Shown: piece after piece, positions 22,984-31,566 of the stretch
How positions within the stretch are numbered: position 1 is the stretch's first letter
Layout: the number at the start of each line of letters is the position of its first letter
Source: Clostridiaceae bacterium
Lineage (GTDB): Bacteria > Bacillota > Clostridia > Oscillospirales > Butyricicoccaceae
Assembly: GCA_018383195.1 (NCBI GenBank)
Contig: JAGZOP010000001.1
Coordinates: 1-64,000, forward strand
Direction: 5' to 3'
DNA: 64,000 bases
Notes under the pieces: generated by a model
The model's database searches: none
What the model was told of the DNA's origin: nothing
What the model saw: the letters and a program-made list of their open reading frames with translations, nothing else
Made by a program: the position numbers and the translations under genes

Positions 22984-23940
22984 ATGAACCAGCACATCAT
23001 AAAAATACGCGCACGGCTTGCAGGCGTCTGCCTGATTGCAGTGTGCACCGTTTTTCTGCCCGCCGCGTCCGCTTTCTGGGAGACGGAATCGGCAAAACCG
23101 ACTGTCTCAAGAAATGCCGCGCCGACCGCCGAACCGGTGCAGGGCGAAACGTTTTCCGGCGTGATGATTGAGCTGCCGCTCTCCGCAGCCGATCCGGACG
23201 GTGATGCCGTCCTGTTTAAGCTGATCGATCCGCCCCGCCGCGGCACTGCCTCGATTGACGGCAGCACGCTGCAATATACCCCGCAGGCAGATAAAACCGG
23301 CACCGATAAGTTCACCTATGCCGCCATCGATACCATGGGCAATCAGTCTGAGCCTGCGCAAATCAAAATCAAGATCAGCAAAAACAAAGCAAAATTCACT
23401 TATGCCGACATGGTGCGAAGCACTGCGCACTACGCTGCCCTGTGTCTGGCCGATGCTGGCATTATGACCGGAGAACGAATCGGAACATCCTACTTTTTTC
23501 ACCCATCCGAAACCGTAACACGCGGCGAATTCATCGCCATGGTTTCAGCGTTGGCTGATTTTCCCATTGAGGAAACCGCACAGACCGACTTTATCGATGA
23601 CGGCGGTCTGTCCGATTGGGTCAGACCCTATATCAGTGCAGCTGCTGCAAACGGTTTGGTCAGCGGGTATCAAACCGCTTCCGGTGCATGCGAAATCCGC
23701 GGGCAAAACCCGATTACCCTCGCCGAAGCGAGCGTGCTGCTGGGTGGTCTGCTGGATGAGGAATATGCCGTACAAACTTCCGCAATCGACGCCAGCTATG
23801 CGCCGGTCTGGGCACAAAGTGCCTGCGCGGTATTGACCGCTGCCGATGTGCTGCCAGACACTGTGCAAACGCTTGCAGAACCGATCTCCCGCGAAACCGC
23901 CTGCACCCTATTGTACCGCACCATGGAAAAATATTCATAA
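22984..23940 (+). CDS. Exported Ig-like plus S-layer-homology protein
   Basis: A 318-residue secreted protein. A signal peptide (RARLAGVCLIAVCTVFLPA, ending ASAFW) precedes a cadherin/Ig-like domain at about residues 45-125, with PLSAADPDGDAVLFKL and GTDKFTYAAIDTMGNQS typical of bacterial VCBS/cadherin-like repeats. From about 130 to the end there are S-layer homology repeats, recognisable by FTYADMVRSTAHYAALCLADAG..., VTRGEFIAMVSALA and ISRETACTLLYRTM; SLH domains bind secondary wall polymers. It is probably a wall-anchored surface protein. The second ATG was chosen because AGGGAG is seven bases before it and only one base before the first. Confidence 0.85.
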   Translation: MNQHIIKIRARLAGVCLIAVCTVFLPAASAFWETESAKPTVSRNAAPTAEPVQGETFSGVMIELPLSAADPDGDAVLFKLIDPPRRGTASIDGSTLQYTPQADKTGTDKFTYAAIDTMGNQSEPAQIKIKISKNKAKFTYADMVRSTAHYAALCLADAGIMTGERIGTSYFFHPSETVTRGEFIAMVSALADFPIEETAQTDFIDDGGLSDWVRPYISAAAANGLVSGYQTASGACEIRGQNPITLAEASVLLGGLLDEEYAVQTSAIDASYAPVWAQSACAVLTAADVLPDTVQTLAEPISRETACTLLYRTMEKYS

Positions 23941-23976
23941 CAAAACGTCCTGCTCCGTTGGAGCAGGACGTTTTGC
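23941..23976. terminator. Bidirectional terminator between the SLH gene and rqcH
   Basis: AAAACGTCCTGCTCC and GGAGCAGGACGTTTT pair around a three-base loop; it serves both converging genes. Confidence 0.85.
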
Positions 23977-23978
23977 TG

Positions 23979-25757
23979 TTATCGCACCCGCAGGCTTTCG
24001 ATATGCGTCTCATCCGGTGTCACATACGCAGTCTGGTACACATGATAGATCACAAATCCGGGTTTTGCGCCATTCGGCTTTTTGAGGTTGCGCACCTCGG
24101 TATAATCGACCGGCACCATGGACGAATGCTTCGCCTTAGAATGATAGGCTGCAATCATCGCCGCCTCGGTCATCGCGGTATCCGTCGGTTCGCGCCCATC
24201 CACGGCAAGGATTACGTGAGAGCCGTGGATTTTCTGCGTATGAAACCAGATATCGCTTTTATACGCGGTTTTCATGCTGAGCAGATCGTTTTGCAGGTTG
24301 TTTTTGCCCGCCCACACCGAAAACCCATCGCTTGTGCGGTATTCAAACGGTACGGAAGCCGCCGGTTTTTGCTGCCGCTTATTCTTGGTCTGCTTGCGGC
24401 TGAGCACACCGGTCTGCACAAGTTCCTCCCGAAGCTGCGCGAGATCGCGCTCATTTTCTGCCTCATCGATGGATTGCAGGACGCTTTCCAAATAGGACAG
24501 TTCTGCCTCGCCGTCCGCAATCTGCTGCGTGAGCATCTCTTCTGCAGTTTTCGCCTTTGTATATAACTTAAAATAACGCTGCGCATTTTGCTGCGGCGTA
24601 TAGCGGATGTCAAGCTGAATCTCAATCTCCGGGCAGGTTTCGTCAAAGTAATCAATCACCTTGGCGCGGGTCATACCTTTTTCCAGCTGATAAAAATTCG
24701 CAGCAATCAGTTCTCCCATGCGCTTATATTCGTCGCGCCCGTGCGTCTGTTCCAGTTCCATCCGCTGTGCATTCAGCTTACGTGCCAGACGGTCACGCGC
24801 ATTGGTGACCGTTTTAATCATGTCGCCTGCCTTGCGGCGCATGCGCTCTGCCTGTCCCTTTTTTTCGTAAAATGCGGCAAGCAGTACAGAAAAACTTTCC
24901 AGTTCGCTCTGCCGCACCAGATTTTCATACTGCTCGATGGGTTGAAACGAAAAATCCTGCACCGAGCCATCCTCAGTGCGCGTCAGCAGCACCGGCTGAT
25001 AATCCTCTGCCTGAATCCGAGAAAGGAACTCGTCAAAGACCGTTGCCAAGCGCTCCCTATCCGCAAGACTCAGCGCACCGACCGGTTTTGCCGCGTCCCC
25101 TACACTGCGATAGGCAAGCTCACGGCAAACGAGCGGCGACAATCCACTGAGCATGCTCAGTAGACACTTGTCCAGTTTCTTGCTTTCATCCTCACATGTA
25201 TTGAGCATGCTCACAAGTTGCCCACCGTTCAGCGTCAGCGGGTCGGTCTTGCCCTCCTGCGCAGGCGGCATACGGTAAAATAGTCCGGGCAGCACCTGCC
25301 GTTTGCCCGAAATATCGCCGTCAATGCGGCGAATCGCGTCGATGATACGCCCCTCATGGTCTTTCAGAATGATATTTGAATGCTTTCCCATCAGCTCGCA
25401 CACGAGCTGGCGGCGCACCGGCACGCCCATTTCATCGGTCGTATCCAAATCAATCACTGCCATGCGTTCAAGCGCGGGCTGCGTAATCGACACAATCTTT
25501 GCGCCCTGCACATATTTGCGCAGCAGCATACAGAACATCGGCGGCGCCGCCGGATTTTCCCGGTTTGCGTCAATGAAATGCATGCGCGGCGCACTCGGCT
25601 CCGCGCTCACCATCAGCCGCATCGCGCCGTGTATGCCGCGAATAGAGAGCACAATCTCATCCCGGTCCGGCTGATATACCTTATCAATGCGCCCGCCCGC
25701 GGCTTTCCGGTTGAGCTCGGTCAGCACCGCGCGCAGACATACAGCATCAAGCGGCAT
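23979..25757 (-). CDS. rqcH: Ribosome quality-control factor RqcH (NFACT protein)
   Basis: A 592-residue NFACT-family protein, the bacterial homologue of Rqc2. It binds peptidyl-tRNA-obstructed 50S subunits and directs addition of C-terminal alanine tails. Domains in order: NFACT-N (about 1-180, starting MPLDAVCLRAVLTELNRK), helix-hairpin-helix region, long coiled coil (about 285-440, with many Glu/Lys/Arg) and the NFACT-R domain near 455-560 with DIWFHTQKIHGSHVIL. Older annotations call it fibronectin-binding protein (FbpA). It lies alone and converges on the SLH gene. Confidence 0.93.
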   Translation of the reverse strand: MPLDAVCLRAVLTELNRKAAGGRIDKVYQPDRDEIVLSIRGIHGAMRLMVSAEPSAPRMHFIDANRENPAAPPMFCMLLRKYVQGAKIVSITQPALERMAVIDLDTTDEMGVPVRRQLVCELMGKHSNIILKDHEGRIIDAIRRIDGDISGKRQVLPGLFYRMPPAQEGKTDPLTLNGGQLVSMLNTCEDESKKLDKCLLSMLSGLSPLVCRELAYRSVGDAAKPVGALSLADRERLATVFDEFLSRIQAEDYQPVLLTRTEDGSVQDFSFQPIEQYENLVRQSELESFSVLLAAFYEKKGQAERMRRKAGDMIKTVTNARDRLARKLNAQRMELEQTHGRDEYKRMGELIAANFYQLEKGMTRAKVIDYFDETCPEIEIQLDIRYTPQQNAQRYFKLYTKAKTAEEMLTQQIADGEAELSYLESVLQSIDEAENERDLAQLREELVQTGVLSRKQTKNKRQQKPAASVPFEYRTSDGFSVWAGKNNLQNDLLSMKTAYKSDIWFHTQKIHGSHVILAVDGREPTDTAMTEAAMIAAYHSKAKHSSMVPVDYTEVRNLKKPNGAKPGFVIYHVYQTAYVTPDETHIESLRVR

Positions 25758-25776
25758 CTATGATTCCTCCAGTCAT

Positions 25777-26553
25777 TCAGATAAACTCAATGCAGTCCCG
25801 GTGGGTCTGGCTGCAAACAGCCGCAACCTCCGGAAACTGTGTCCCAATCCGCTCCGCAAATACGGGAACCATGGGGTTTTCAGTTGGAAAATGCCCCGCA
25901 TCCACCAACGTCAGACCGAGCGCCTGTGCACGCTGCATGATGTCATACGAGCAGTCTCCAATGACGAATGCATCCGCGCCCTTGCCGAGCGCGCTGTCCA
26001 TCATCTTGCCGCAGGCGCCGCCGCCGACCGCGACCCGGCGCACCGGCTTGCCCGCGTCGGTGAAGCGCACACCGCCCGCATGCAGACGTTCTTTGACATA
26101 AGCCGCAAACGCGCGCGGCGGCATCGCTTCGGGCAAATTCCCCACGCGGCCGAGCATGCCGTTCTCGCCAGCTTCCATATTCACAATCTCCGTCAGTCCG
26201 AGCGCGGCGGCAAGGGCGTCATTCACGCCCCCTTCGGCGCAATCGGCATTCGTATGCATACAGATAACCGAAATGCCATGACGGATGGCAGTCATCAATG
26301 CACGACCGGTTGTATTGTCGGCAGTCACCGCATGTACCGAAGTGAAAATCAGCGGGTGATGCGCGACAATGAGCTGCGCCCCGCAGTCAGCCGCCTCCTG
26401 CACAACGCCCTCGGTCACATCCAGCGCGCACAGCACGCGTGAAACCTCTGTACCGCGGTTCCCGGTCATCAGTCCGATGTTGTCCCAGCTTTCCGCCAGT
26501 GACGGCGGTGCAATCTGCTCTAAAAATGTCAAAATATCTTGAACAGTTGTCAT
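25777..26553 (-). CDS. Nif3-like dinuclear metal-centre protein
   Basis: A 258-residue member of the NIF3/GTP cyclohydrolase I type 2-like family. Metal ligands are in LIVAHHPLIF (near residue 65), MHTNADCAEGGVND (near 100) and DAGHFPTENP (near 220). The family forms hexamers with a two-metal site; its substrate is unknown. The start codon overlaps the trmK stop (ATGA), so the two genes are translationally coupled, an association repeated across Bacillota. The exact biological link to tRNA methylation is not known. Confidence 0.9.
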   Translation of the reverse strand: MTTVQDILTFLEQIAPPSLAESWDNIGLMTGNRGTEVSRVLCALDVTEGVVQEAADCGAQLIVAHHPLIFTSVHAVTADNTTGRALMTAIRHGISVICMHTNADCAEGGVNDALAAALGLTEIVNMEAGENGMLGRVGNLPEAMPPRAFAAYVKERLHAGGVRFTDAGKPVRRVAVGGGACGKMMDSALGKGADAFVIGDCSYDIMQRAQALGLTLVDAGHFPTENPMVPVFAERIGTQFPEVAAVCSQTHRDCIEFI

Positions 26554-27254
26554 TTCAGTTCCTCCAGGCTTCGTTTCAACGTATCTACGGTCATCCGCTG
26601 CGCGGCAAGCCGTTCCGGTTCCAAATCCCGTGCCTGCTCCATCCCTGCAAGGGCACGCGCCTCGCGCTGCAATACATACTCCAGATATCCGGCCGCCCCC
26701 TCTGCCTTGCACAGCGCAGGCGATACACAGCACATACCGAGCGGAATATCTCGCTTCGGCGCGCCGCCGCGCACCGTCAGAACCACATAGCGCCGGTGCT
26801 CCTCCCGGCACAGGCTTTCCCGCGCAATCTCATACCCATGCGCCCAAAGCCAGCATCGCAGTTCTGCCGTCATGGTCATCGGCTGCAAAAGCAGCAGATG
26901 TTTTCCTTCTGCTGTCCACGGCGCAGCGGCGAGAATATCCGCAATGGTTTCTCCGCCCATACCTGCAATGGAAACCGTATCACATTCTTCCGCGCATACC
27001 CGTTCCAATCCGGCGCCAAGCCGCAGGGAAATGCGCTCCAGACAGCCATGCCGTGCAGCGTTTTCCTCCGCGCGCGCCAACGGACCCCTGCGGATGTCGG
27101 ATGCGATCGCGGATGCGACGCGCCCGTTTTCAATCAGCCAGATGGGCAGGTGTGCATGATCGGTCCCAATATCCGCCAAGCGTGCGCCCGGTGCAATCTG
27201 GTCTGCAATGACCTGCAAGCGCGGCGTCAGACGCACGGCTTCCACTTTTGCCAT
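26550..27254 (-). CDS. trmK: tRNA adenine-22 N1-methyltransferase
   Basis: A 234-residue SAM-dependent methyltransferase that forms m1A22 in tRNA. The SAM motif is ARLADIGTDHAHLPIWLI near residue 25, and SIAGMGGETIADIL near residue 95 is the family's catalytic region (usual motif GMGG). Length fits TrmK, with the C-terminal helical domain after about residue 170. It overlaps the nif3-like gene. In related genomes rpoD often precedes this pair; here a DUF1858 gene lies upstream and a terminator separates them. Confidence 0.92.
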   Translation of the reverse strand: MAKVEAVRLTPRLQVIADQIAPGARLADIGTDHAHLPIWLIENGRVASAIASDIRRGPLARAEENAARHGCLERISLRLGAGLERVCAEECDTVSIAGMGGETIADILAAAPWTAEGKHLLLLQPMTMTAELRCWLWAHGYEIARESLCREEHRRYVVLTVRGGAPKRDIPLGMCCVSPALCKAEGAAGYLEYVLQREARALAGMEQARDLEPERLAAQRMTVDTLKRSLEELK

Positions 27255-27272
27255 TTTTCATCCTCCGTCTGC

Positions 27273-27305
27273 AAAAAATAAGAGACCGGTCACAAAACCG
27301 GCCTC
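27273..27305 (-). terminator. Terminator of the DUF1858 gene
   Basis: GAGGCCGGT and ACCGGTCTC form a stem followed by TTATTTTTT on the minus strand, 11 bases after the stop codon; it separates this gene from trmK. Confidence 0.75.
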
Positions 27306-27316
27306 CGCGTACCCGC

Positions 27317-27520
27317 TTACTTGTCTGCCAGGAATGCGTTGAGCTTGTCTACCAGCACGTCCGGCTCCAAACCGTGTACCATGCAGGCCTCTTCGACCGA
27401 CTCGCCCTGAGAGGACGGGCAGCCCAGGCAATGCATGCCCATTTCAAGGAAGAATTTTGCAGTGCCCATGTCCATTGCGAGGACTTCGCCGATCGTCGTC
27501 TTTCTCGTAATCGTAGCCAT
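27317..27520 (-). CDS. DUF1858 redox-disulfide domain protein
   Basis: A 67-residue protein with the DUF1858 fold, often called hybrid-cluster-protein-associated redox disulfide domain. The diagnostic CxxC sits in GMHCLGCPSSQGE near residue 31, preceded by TKFFLEM-like helix (AKFFLEM) and followed by VEEACMVHGLEPD. It may act as a small thiol carrier or electron-transfer module in nitrosative stress, but its partner is unknown and no hybrid cluster protein gene is here. The start has GGAGG nine bases upstream; a longer in-frame extension has none. Confidence 0.85.
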   Translation of the reverse strand: MATITRKTTIGEVLAMDMGTAKFFLEMGMHCLGCPSSQGESVEEACMVHGLEPDVLVDKLNAFLADK

Positions 27521-27615
27521 TGGTAAAACCTCCGTTAACTTTAAACTACAAGTATTATACTGCCTTTTTCCGCGCATTTCAATACAGATTTCTCCCTTTC
27601 TTTGTTTTTCGCGGA

Positions 27616-28296
27616 TTATCTTTCGTACACGCCTGCCCGGTCGTTGATGACCAGTCCGCGCAGCATGTGGTGTTCGAGATTCAGGATTCCATTCTCGTCT
27701 CCGCGCAAGCAGCCAAGCCGCACCAGTTTAGAAACCGTCGGCTTCGCCCAATCCGGGCAATCCTCATACGTTTTGTAAATTACCATAGTTTCTTCCTCCT
27801 TTTCCTGTACTTTTTGCAGAAAGACTTCCCACGCTGCCGCGTTCCGCACAAACGGCTCCGGACATACCTTGTGCGTCACATCATAGTGCCGCAGAATATT
27901 GCCGCATGCAATATGATAGCGCTGCCGCAGTTCGCGCACCAGCTGCGCCGCCCGCTCCACGGTTTCACCGGTAAAGTAATACGCGCCATTGGCATCTTTG
28001 CGGCTGCACAGCTCGATGCCAATGCTGTTTTTGTTGCGGCAGGCAGGATGGAAGTACATCCCCCGCGTTCCGCAATGCCATGCCGTACATGCCTCGGGCA
28101 CACTGCGCCACACCTCCCTTTCATCCACAAAATAGTGTGCCGACGTACCGGTCACGGTGCGCGCAAAGTAGTCTGCATTGTTTTTCGCCGTGTCCCCGTC
28201 GTTTGCTGTAAAATGTACGACCAGATACCGAATCTCCTTCAGACTGCGTGCATCGCCGTAATTTCCCGGACGCGCCAGCTTTTCCTGTATCTTCAC
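27616..28296 (-). CDS. Endolysin-like N-acetylmuramoyl-L-alanine amidase (Amidase_2)
   Basis: About 226 residues without a signal peptide. The Amidase_2 fold shows the zinc ligands and surrounding residues in YLVVHFTANDG (residue about 25), SAHYFVDEREVWRSVP, AWHCGTRG and ILRHYDVTHKVCPEPF (near 145). The C-terminal 55 residues (DCPDWAKPTVSKLVRLGCL, ending VINDRAGVYER) resemble a short wall-binding module found in phage endolysins of Clostridia. Absence of a secretion signal also fits a phage-derived lysin or a mother-cell enzyme. Likely start is a GTG with GGGGTG six bases upstream; an ATG two codons earlier overlaps the RBS. Nothing else phage-like adjoins it. Confidence 0.85.
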   Translation of the reverse strand: MKIQEKLARPGNYGDARSLKEIRYLVVHFTANDGDTAKNNADYFARTVTGTSAHYFVDEREVWRSVPEACTAWHCGTRGMYFHPACRNKNSIGIELCSRKDANGAYYFTGETVERAAQLVRELRQRYHIACGNILRHYDVTHKVCPEPFVRNAAAWEVFLQKVQEKEEETMVIYKTYEDCPDWAKPTVSKLVRLGCLRGDENGILNLEHHMLRGLVINDRAGVYER

Positions 28297-28363
28297 AGGC
28301 ATCACCCCTTTCAACCATACGAGGTGAGTCCTGAAAAATTGACTGCAAACGGTTCATTTCCGG

Positions 28364-28400
28364 CAAAAAAATTCAGAGCACCGCAAGATGCGATGCCCTG
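28364..28400 (-). terminator. Terminator of the cbi pair
   Basis: CAGGGCATCGCA and TGCGGTGCTCTG pair with one G-T wobble and are followed by seven T on the minus strand, 20 bases after the cbiB stop. Confidence 0.75.
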
Positions 28401-28419
28401 ATCGGAAACCGAAATTCAG

Positions 28420-29400
28420 TTAAAATGCCGCCGGGGTGACCACAACCGCCAGACGGATGGCAAGTCCCAGTAAAAGCGCGAATACCGCCGCTGTCGTCAT
28501 AAGGTCTGATGCGCGTACAATATCGCTTTTTACAATCGCGCGGTCATCGTCTCCGATGGTCGGTTTTTGCACAATCTTCCCAAAGTACGGCGCCGGACCG
28601 CCGAGCTGAATATGTAACGCTCCCGCGCAAACCGATTCGGTCTGCGCAGAGTTCGGGCTCTTATGCTGAAACCGGTCGCGCTGAAAAATACGCCGCGCAT
28701 TGCGGCTGTCAAATTTCAGCATGCCCGCCCCCGCAACCATGCAGACGGCTGCAATGCGCGCAGGAAGAAAATTGAACGCGTCGTCCAATTTCGCCGAGCA
28801 CCAGCCAAAGTGCTCATATTTTTCATTGTGATACCCCACCATAGAATCGAGTGTATTGACTGCCTTATACAAAAATGCCAGCGGCGCGCCGCCGAGCAGC
28901 ATATAAAACAGCGGGGCAATGACGCCGTCGGTTGTATTTTCCGCAATAGTTTCCACCGTCGCCTTGATGACGCCCTCCTCGGTCAGTGCGCCCGTGTCGC
29001 GTCCGACATACATTGCGACCGCGCGGCGCCCGTCGTCCAGCGACTTGTCGAGCGCTTCCCGCACATGTTCCCCCGCATCTACCAAGCACTTACGCGCAAA
29101 AATCTGATAACAGAATAAGGTCTGCGCCGCAAATGCCAGCCATGGGCTGATACATCCGAGCACGAACAGCAACGCAAGCGGCACGGCAAAGCTGATGCCG
29201 CAGACAATCCCCCATAAAAACACGCCCGCGATCTTTTCCCCGCGCGGTGTCGCCGGAAACAGGCGGCGCAGCAGCTTTTCCGTTCCCGAAATCAACGAGC
29301 CAATCGCGCAGACGGGATGCCATACCCCAATCGGATCTCCAAAAATCCAGTCCAGCACAAAGCCGAGCGCGATTGCAAGCGTAGTCAGAGCCGCCTCCAT
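28420..29400 (-). CDS. cbiB: Adenosylcobinamide-phosphate synthase
   Basis: A 326-residue membrane protein joining an aminopropanol side chain to adenosylcobyric acid late in cobalamin synthesis. It begins with the family's DWIFGDPIGVWHPV near residue 17, has hydrophobic segments near residues 65-90, and then the conserved VKATVETIAENTTDGVIAP and KAVNTLDSMVGYHNEKY. Four to five membrane spans are likely. Its start overlaps the cbiET stop (TAATG). Only these two cobalamin genes are present here, so the rest of the pathway is elsewhere or lost. Confidence 0.93.
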   Translation of the reverse strand: MEAALTTLAIALGFVLDWIFGDPIGVWHPVCAIGSLISGTEKLLRRLFPATPRGEKIAGVFLWGIVCGISFAVPLALLFVLGCISPWLAFAAQTLFCYQIFARKCLVDAGEHVREALDKSLDDGRRAVAMYVGRDTGALTEEGVIKATVETIAENTTDGVIAPLFYMLLGGAPLAFLYKAVNTLDSMVGYHNEKYEHFGWCSAKLDDAFNFLPARIAAVCMVAGAGMLKFDSRNARRIFQRDRFQHKSPNSAQTESVCAGALHIQLGGPAPYFGKIVQKPTIGDDDRAIVKSDIVRASDLMTTAAVFALLLGLAIRLAVVVTPAAF

Positions 29401-30593
29401 TATCGCGCACCCCCGCTCAGCAGGAAAATCGGGTTGTTCGCCTTCAGCGGCGTACTGCCATCCGCTTTTTGACCGCGCACCGCGCTGATCTGGCTGATGG
29501 CAATGTGCTCAAATTCCAATGTACTGAGCGCAATCTGCGCGTCGGACAGCGTCTCAAGCGAAACCGCCGTCACCACCACGCGGATTTTCGGATTGCGCTC
29601 TTTCAAAATAGAAAGGGTTTCAAACAATGTGCCGCCGCTGCCGCCGATAAAAGCAGCGTCCGGTGTGGGCAGATTTTCCATTGCGGCAGGCACTTCGCCC
29701 TGCACCGGCAGCACATTATAGCAGCCAAGTGCCCTCCGGTTCCGGTCAATCAGCGCAATGCCTTCTGTGCCGCGTTCAATGGCGTACACCACGCCGCGCG
29801 GTACGCGCCGCGCCATTTCCATCGATACCGAGCCGGTTCCCGCGCCCACGTCATAAACAATATCTCCGGCACGCAGATCAAGGAGATTGACCGCCGCCCA
29901 GCGTGCCTCCTGTTTGGTCATCGGCACATTGCCGCGCTCCATATCGCTGTCACGAATCGGCAGCGTAGGGTCACCCGGCTGATCGTTTTCAATGAGCAGC
30001 ACGGCAAGGCTGCCGCAGGGTTTCTCTGCAAGTTCTGCGGCGGTGCCGGTAAGTACCTGTTCCTCTGCCGCGCCGAGATTTTCACCACGCGACACGCGCA
30101 CATGCCCCAGTCCCGCGTCCACGAGCGACTGGCACAGCTTCTGTGCATTCTGGTCGCCGCCCGTCAGCGCAAATACCTTACGGTTATAGCTGACTGCACC
30201 CAAAAGGCTTCCCTTTCGGCCATGCAGGCTGAGCCAAACTGCATCCTCGTAGGTTGTTCCCAGCCGCGCGCACAACATCTGCATGCTGCTCAGTCCGCAC
30301 AGTACCTCAACCTCGCCATGGGCAGCAAGCTTGCCCGAAAGCGTCTTTGCTGCGCTGAAAAATCCCGCATCACCTGAAACCAGAATCCCGACGCGCTGTA
30401 TATCCGCAGCGAGCGCTCGCTCTGCCAGCTTGCCCGTCGGACAGGTTTCAATTTTCCCCAATCCGGACAAATTTTCTGCCAAACGGTCAGTGGACAGCAG
30501 CAGTCCTGCGCGCGCCATTGCATCCCGCGCCTGACGGGTCAGGTCTTCCGGCTGACCGCTGCCCGTTCCAATGATTGTAAAATAACGGCTCAC
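29400..30593 (-). CDS. cbiET: Precorrin-6Y C5,15-methyltransferase (decarboxylating), CbiE-CbiT fusion
   Basis: A 397-residue bifunctional enzyme. Residues 1-195 are a tetrapyrrole (corrin/porphyrin) methylase of the CbiE type, starting YFTIIGTGSGQPEDLT and containing GRKGSLLGAVSYNRKVFALT. From about 205 a class I methyltransferase of the CbiT type follows with the SAM motif IVYDVGAGTGSVSMEMAR near 240 and PDAAFIGGSGGTLFETL near 315. Together they methylate C5 and C15 and decarboxylate the acetate chain at C12. The fused form is equivalent to CobL. It is followed directly by cbiB. tRNA-Cys lies upstream with a terminator in between. Confidence 0.92.
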   Translation of the reverse strand: MSRYFTIIGTGSGQPEDLTRQARDAMARAGLLLSTDRLAENLSGLGKIETCPTGKLAERALAADIQRVGILVSGDAGFFSAAKTLSGKLAAHGEVEVLCGLSSMQMLCARLGTTYEDAVWLSLHGRKGSLLGAVSYNRKVFALTGGDQNAQKLCQSLVDAGLGHVRVSRGENLGAAEEQVLTGTAAELAEKPCGSLAVLLIENDQPGDPTLPIRDSDMERGNVPMTKQEARWAAVNLLDLRAGDIVYDVGAGTGSVSMEMARRVPRGVVYAIERGTEGIALIDRNRRALGCYNVLPVQGEVPAAMENLPTPDAAFIGGSGGTLFETLSILKERNPKIRVVVTAVSLETLSDAQIALSTLEFEHIAISQISAVRGQKADGSTPLKANNPIFLLSGGAR

Positions 30594-30628
30594 TCTTATT
30601 CTCTCCTTTCAACCGATCATACACTATG

Positions 30629-30661
30629 AAAAAACGCCGCCGGAACAAATCCGGCGGCGTT
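30629..30661 (-). terminator. Terminator of tRNA-Cys
   Basis: AACGCCGCCGG and CCGGCGGCGTT form an 11-bp stem with six T following on the minus strand, immediately past the tRNA. Confidence 0.85.
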
Positions 30662-30667
30662 ACGCTC

Positions 30668-30741
30668 TGGAGGTACCACCCAGAATCGAACTGGGGATCA
30701 GGGAGTTGCAGTCCCACGCCTTACCGCTTGGCTATGGTACC
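30668..30741 (-). tRNA. tRNA-Cys(GCA) with encoded CCA
   Basis: The minus strand folds as a 74-nt tRNA: acceptor GGTACCA region, T-loop GTTCGAA, anticodon loop CTGCAAC with anticodon GCA for cysteine UGC/UGU, and an encoded CCA end at 30668-30670. Confidence 0.95.
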
Positions 30742-30803
30742 GAATCAGTGCTTATTCAGTATACACAAATATCCCTGACTTGTCAACTTCTTTTCTCTAA
30801 AAT

Positions 30804-31151
30804 TTATTCTCTCTCGAAATTTAGATATCGCGTCCCCTGAAAAATCAGCGTACCGCAATCGCCCTGTTTGAGCGCGCCGTATACACTCCCCTGAATGCGC
30901 AGTTCCATCCGCTGCTCCTGTGCCAGTTCAAATGTCGCATAGTAGGTAACCGATGTCGTGGTATGCATCATCCCGTTTCCATCTGTGTGGGTATGGTGAT
31001 GTACCTCTTCCCGCTTTCCTGCCACACGCGCCCGCTGCCGCTCGACCGGCGCATGATTGTTGCGGTTCCATTCCGCTACGCCGCGCACCATCTGAGAAAT
31101 AATCATGCCGAACACGATCAGAAAGATTCCGCCAAACAGTAATTCAAACAT
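30804..31151 (-). CDS. DUF2500-like single-pass membrane protein
   Basis: A 115-residue protein with one N-terminal membrane segment (MFELLFGGIFLIVFGMIISQM, residues 1-21) followed by a soluble domain. KREEVHHHTHTDGNGMMHTTT (short His-rich patch near residue 52), SVTYYATFELAQEQRMELRI and GDCGTLIFQGTRYLNFERE at the C-terminus match the DUF2500 pattern of an SH3-like soluble domain. Function unknown. AAGGAG precedes the chosen ATG; an upstream in-frame extension has no RBS. It lies divergent from the pheST leader. Confidence 0.75.
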   Translation of the reverse strand: MFELLFGGIFLIVFGMIISQMVRGVAEWNRNNHAPVERQRARVAGKREEVHHHTHTDGNGMMHTTTSVTYYATFELAQEQRMELRIQGSVYGALKQGDCGTLIFQGTRYLNFERE

Positions 31152-31243
31152 AGTTTTTCTCTCCTTATTCAGCTTTAGTATATCCGGATGCAGTCTTTCC
31201 GTCAACCGCTTCTGCAAAACTTGTATTTCTCTCAAAAATGCCC

Positions 31244-31272
31244 TTGAATTTGTCCGTGAAATGTGGTATATA
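31244..31272 (+). promoter_or_regulatory. Promoter of the pheST T-box leader
   Basis: TTGAAT and TATATA are 17 bases apart; transcription would start near 31279, just before stem I of the T-box. Confidence 0.65.
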
Positions 31273-31289
31273 GTATATGATATGTAATC

Positions 31290-31530
31290 TGCGGCGATCA
31301 GGAAAAGTAGCATCCCCTCCCTTTGTCAGAGAACGGCGGTCACCGGCTGCAAGCCGCCCCAAAGGCTGCGATGTGAAGTTCCCCTGTGAGCAGGCGTGCT
31401 GAACTTAGAGTAGGCGCGCCCGTTTCGTCCCCGTTACCGGACGCACAAGCGCGCGGGATTTCCCGCGAATGTAGGTGGTACCACGGAAGCCTCGGTTTTC
31501 GTCCTATTTGGGACGGAAGCCGTTTTTTTA
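31290..31530 (+). promoter_or_regulatory. T-box riboswitch controlling pheST
   Basis: A complete T-box leader. Stem I begins with GATCAGGAAAAGTAGC and contains the CAGAGAAC segment; the specifier region reads GTGAAGTTCCCC with the codon TTC (31379-31381) for phenylalanine. The conserved T-box sequence TAGGTGGTACCACGG lies at about 31472-31486 and pairs with the uncharged tRNA end. A terminator stem (31493-31519, GTCC/GGAC core) with seven T follows and competes with the antiterminator. Uncharged tRNA-Phe would favour readthrough into pheS. Confidence 0.92.
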
Positions 31531-31566
31531 TGTCACCAAAATTCCCATTTAAGGAGTGTAAATACT

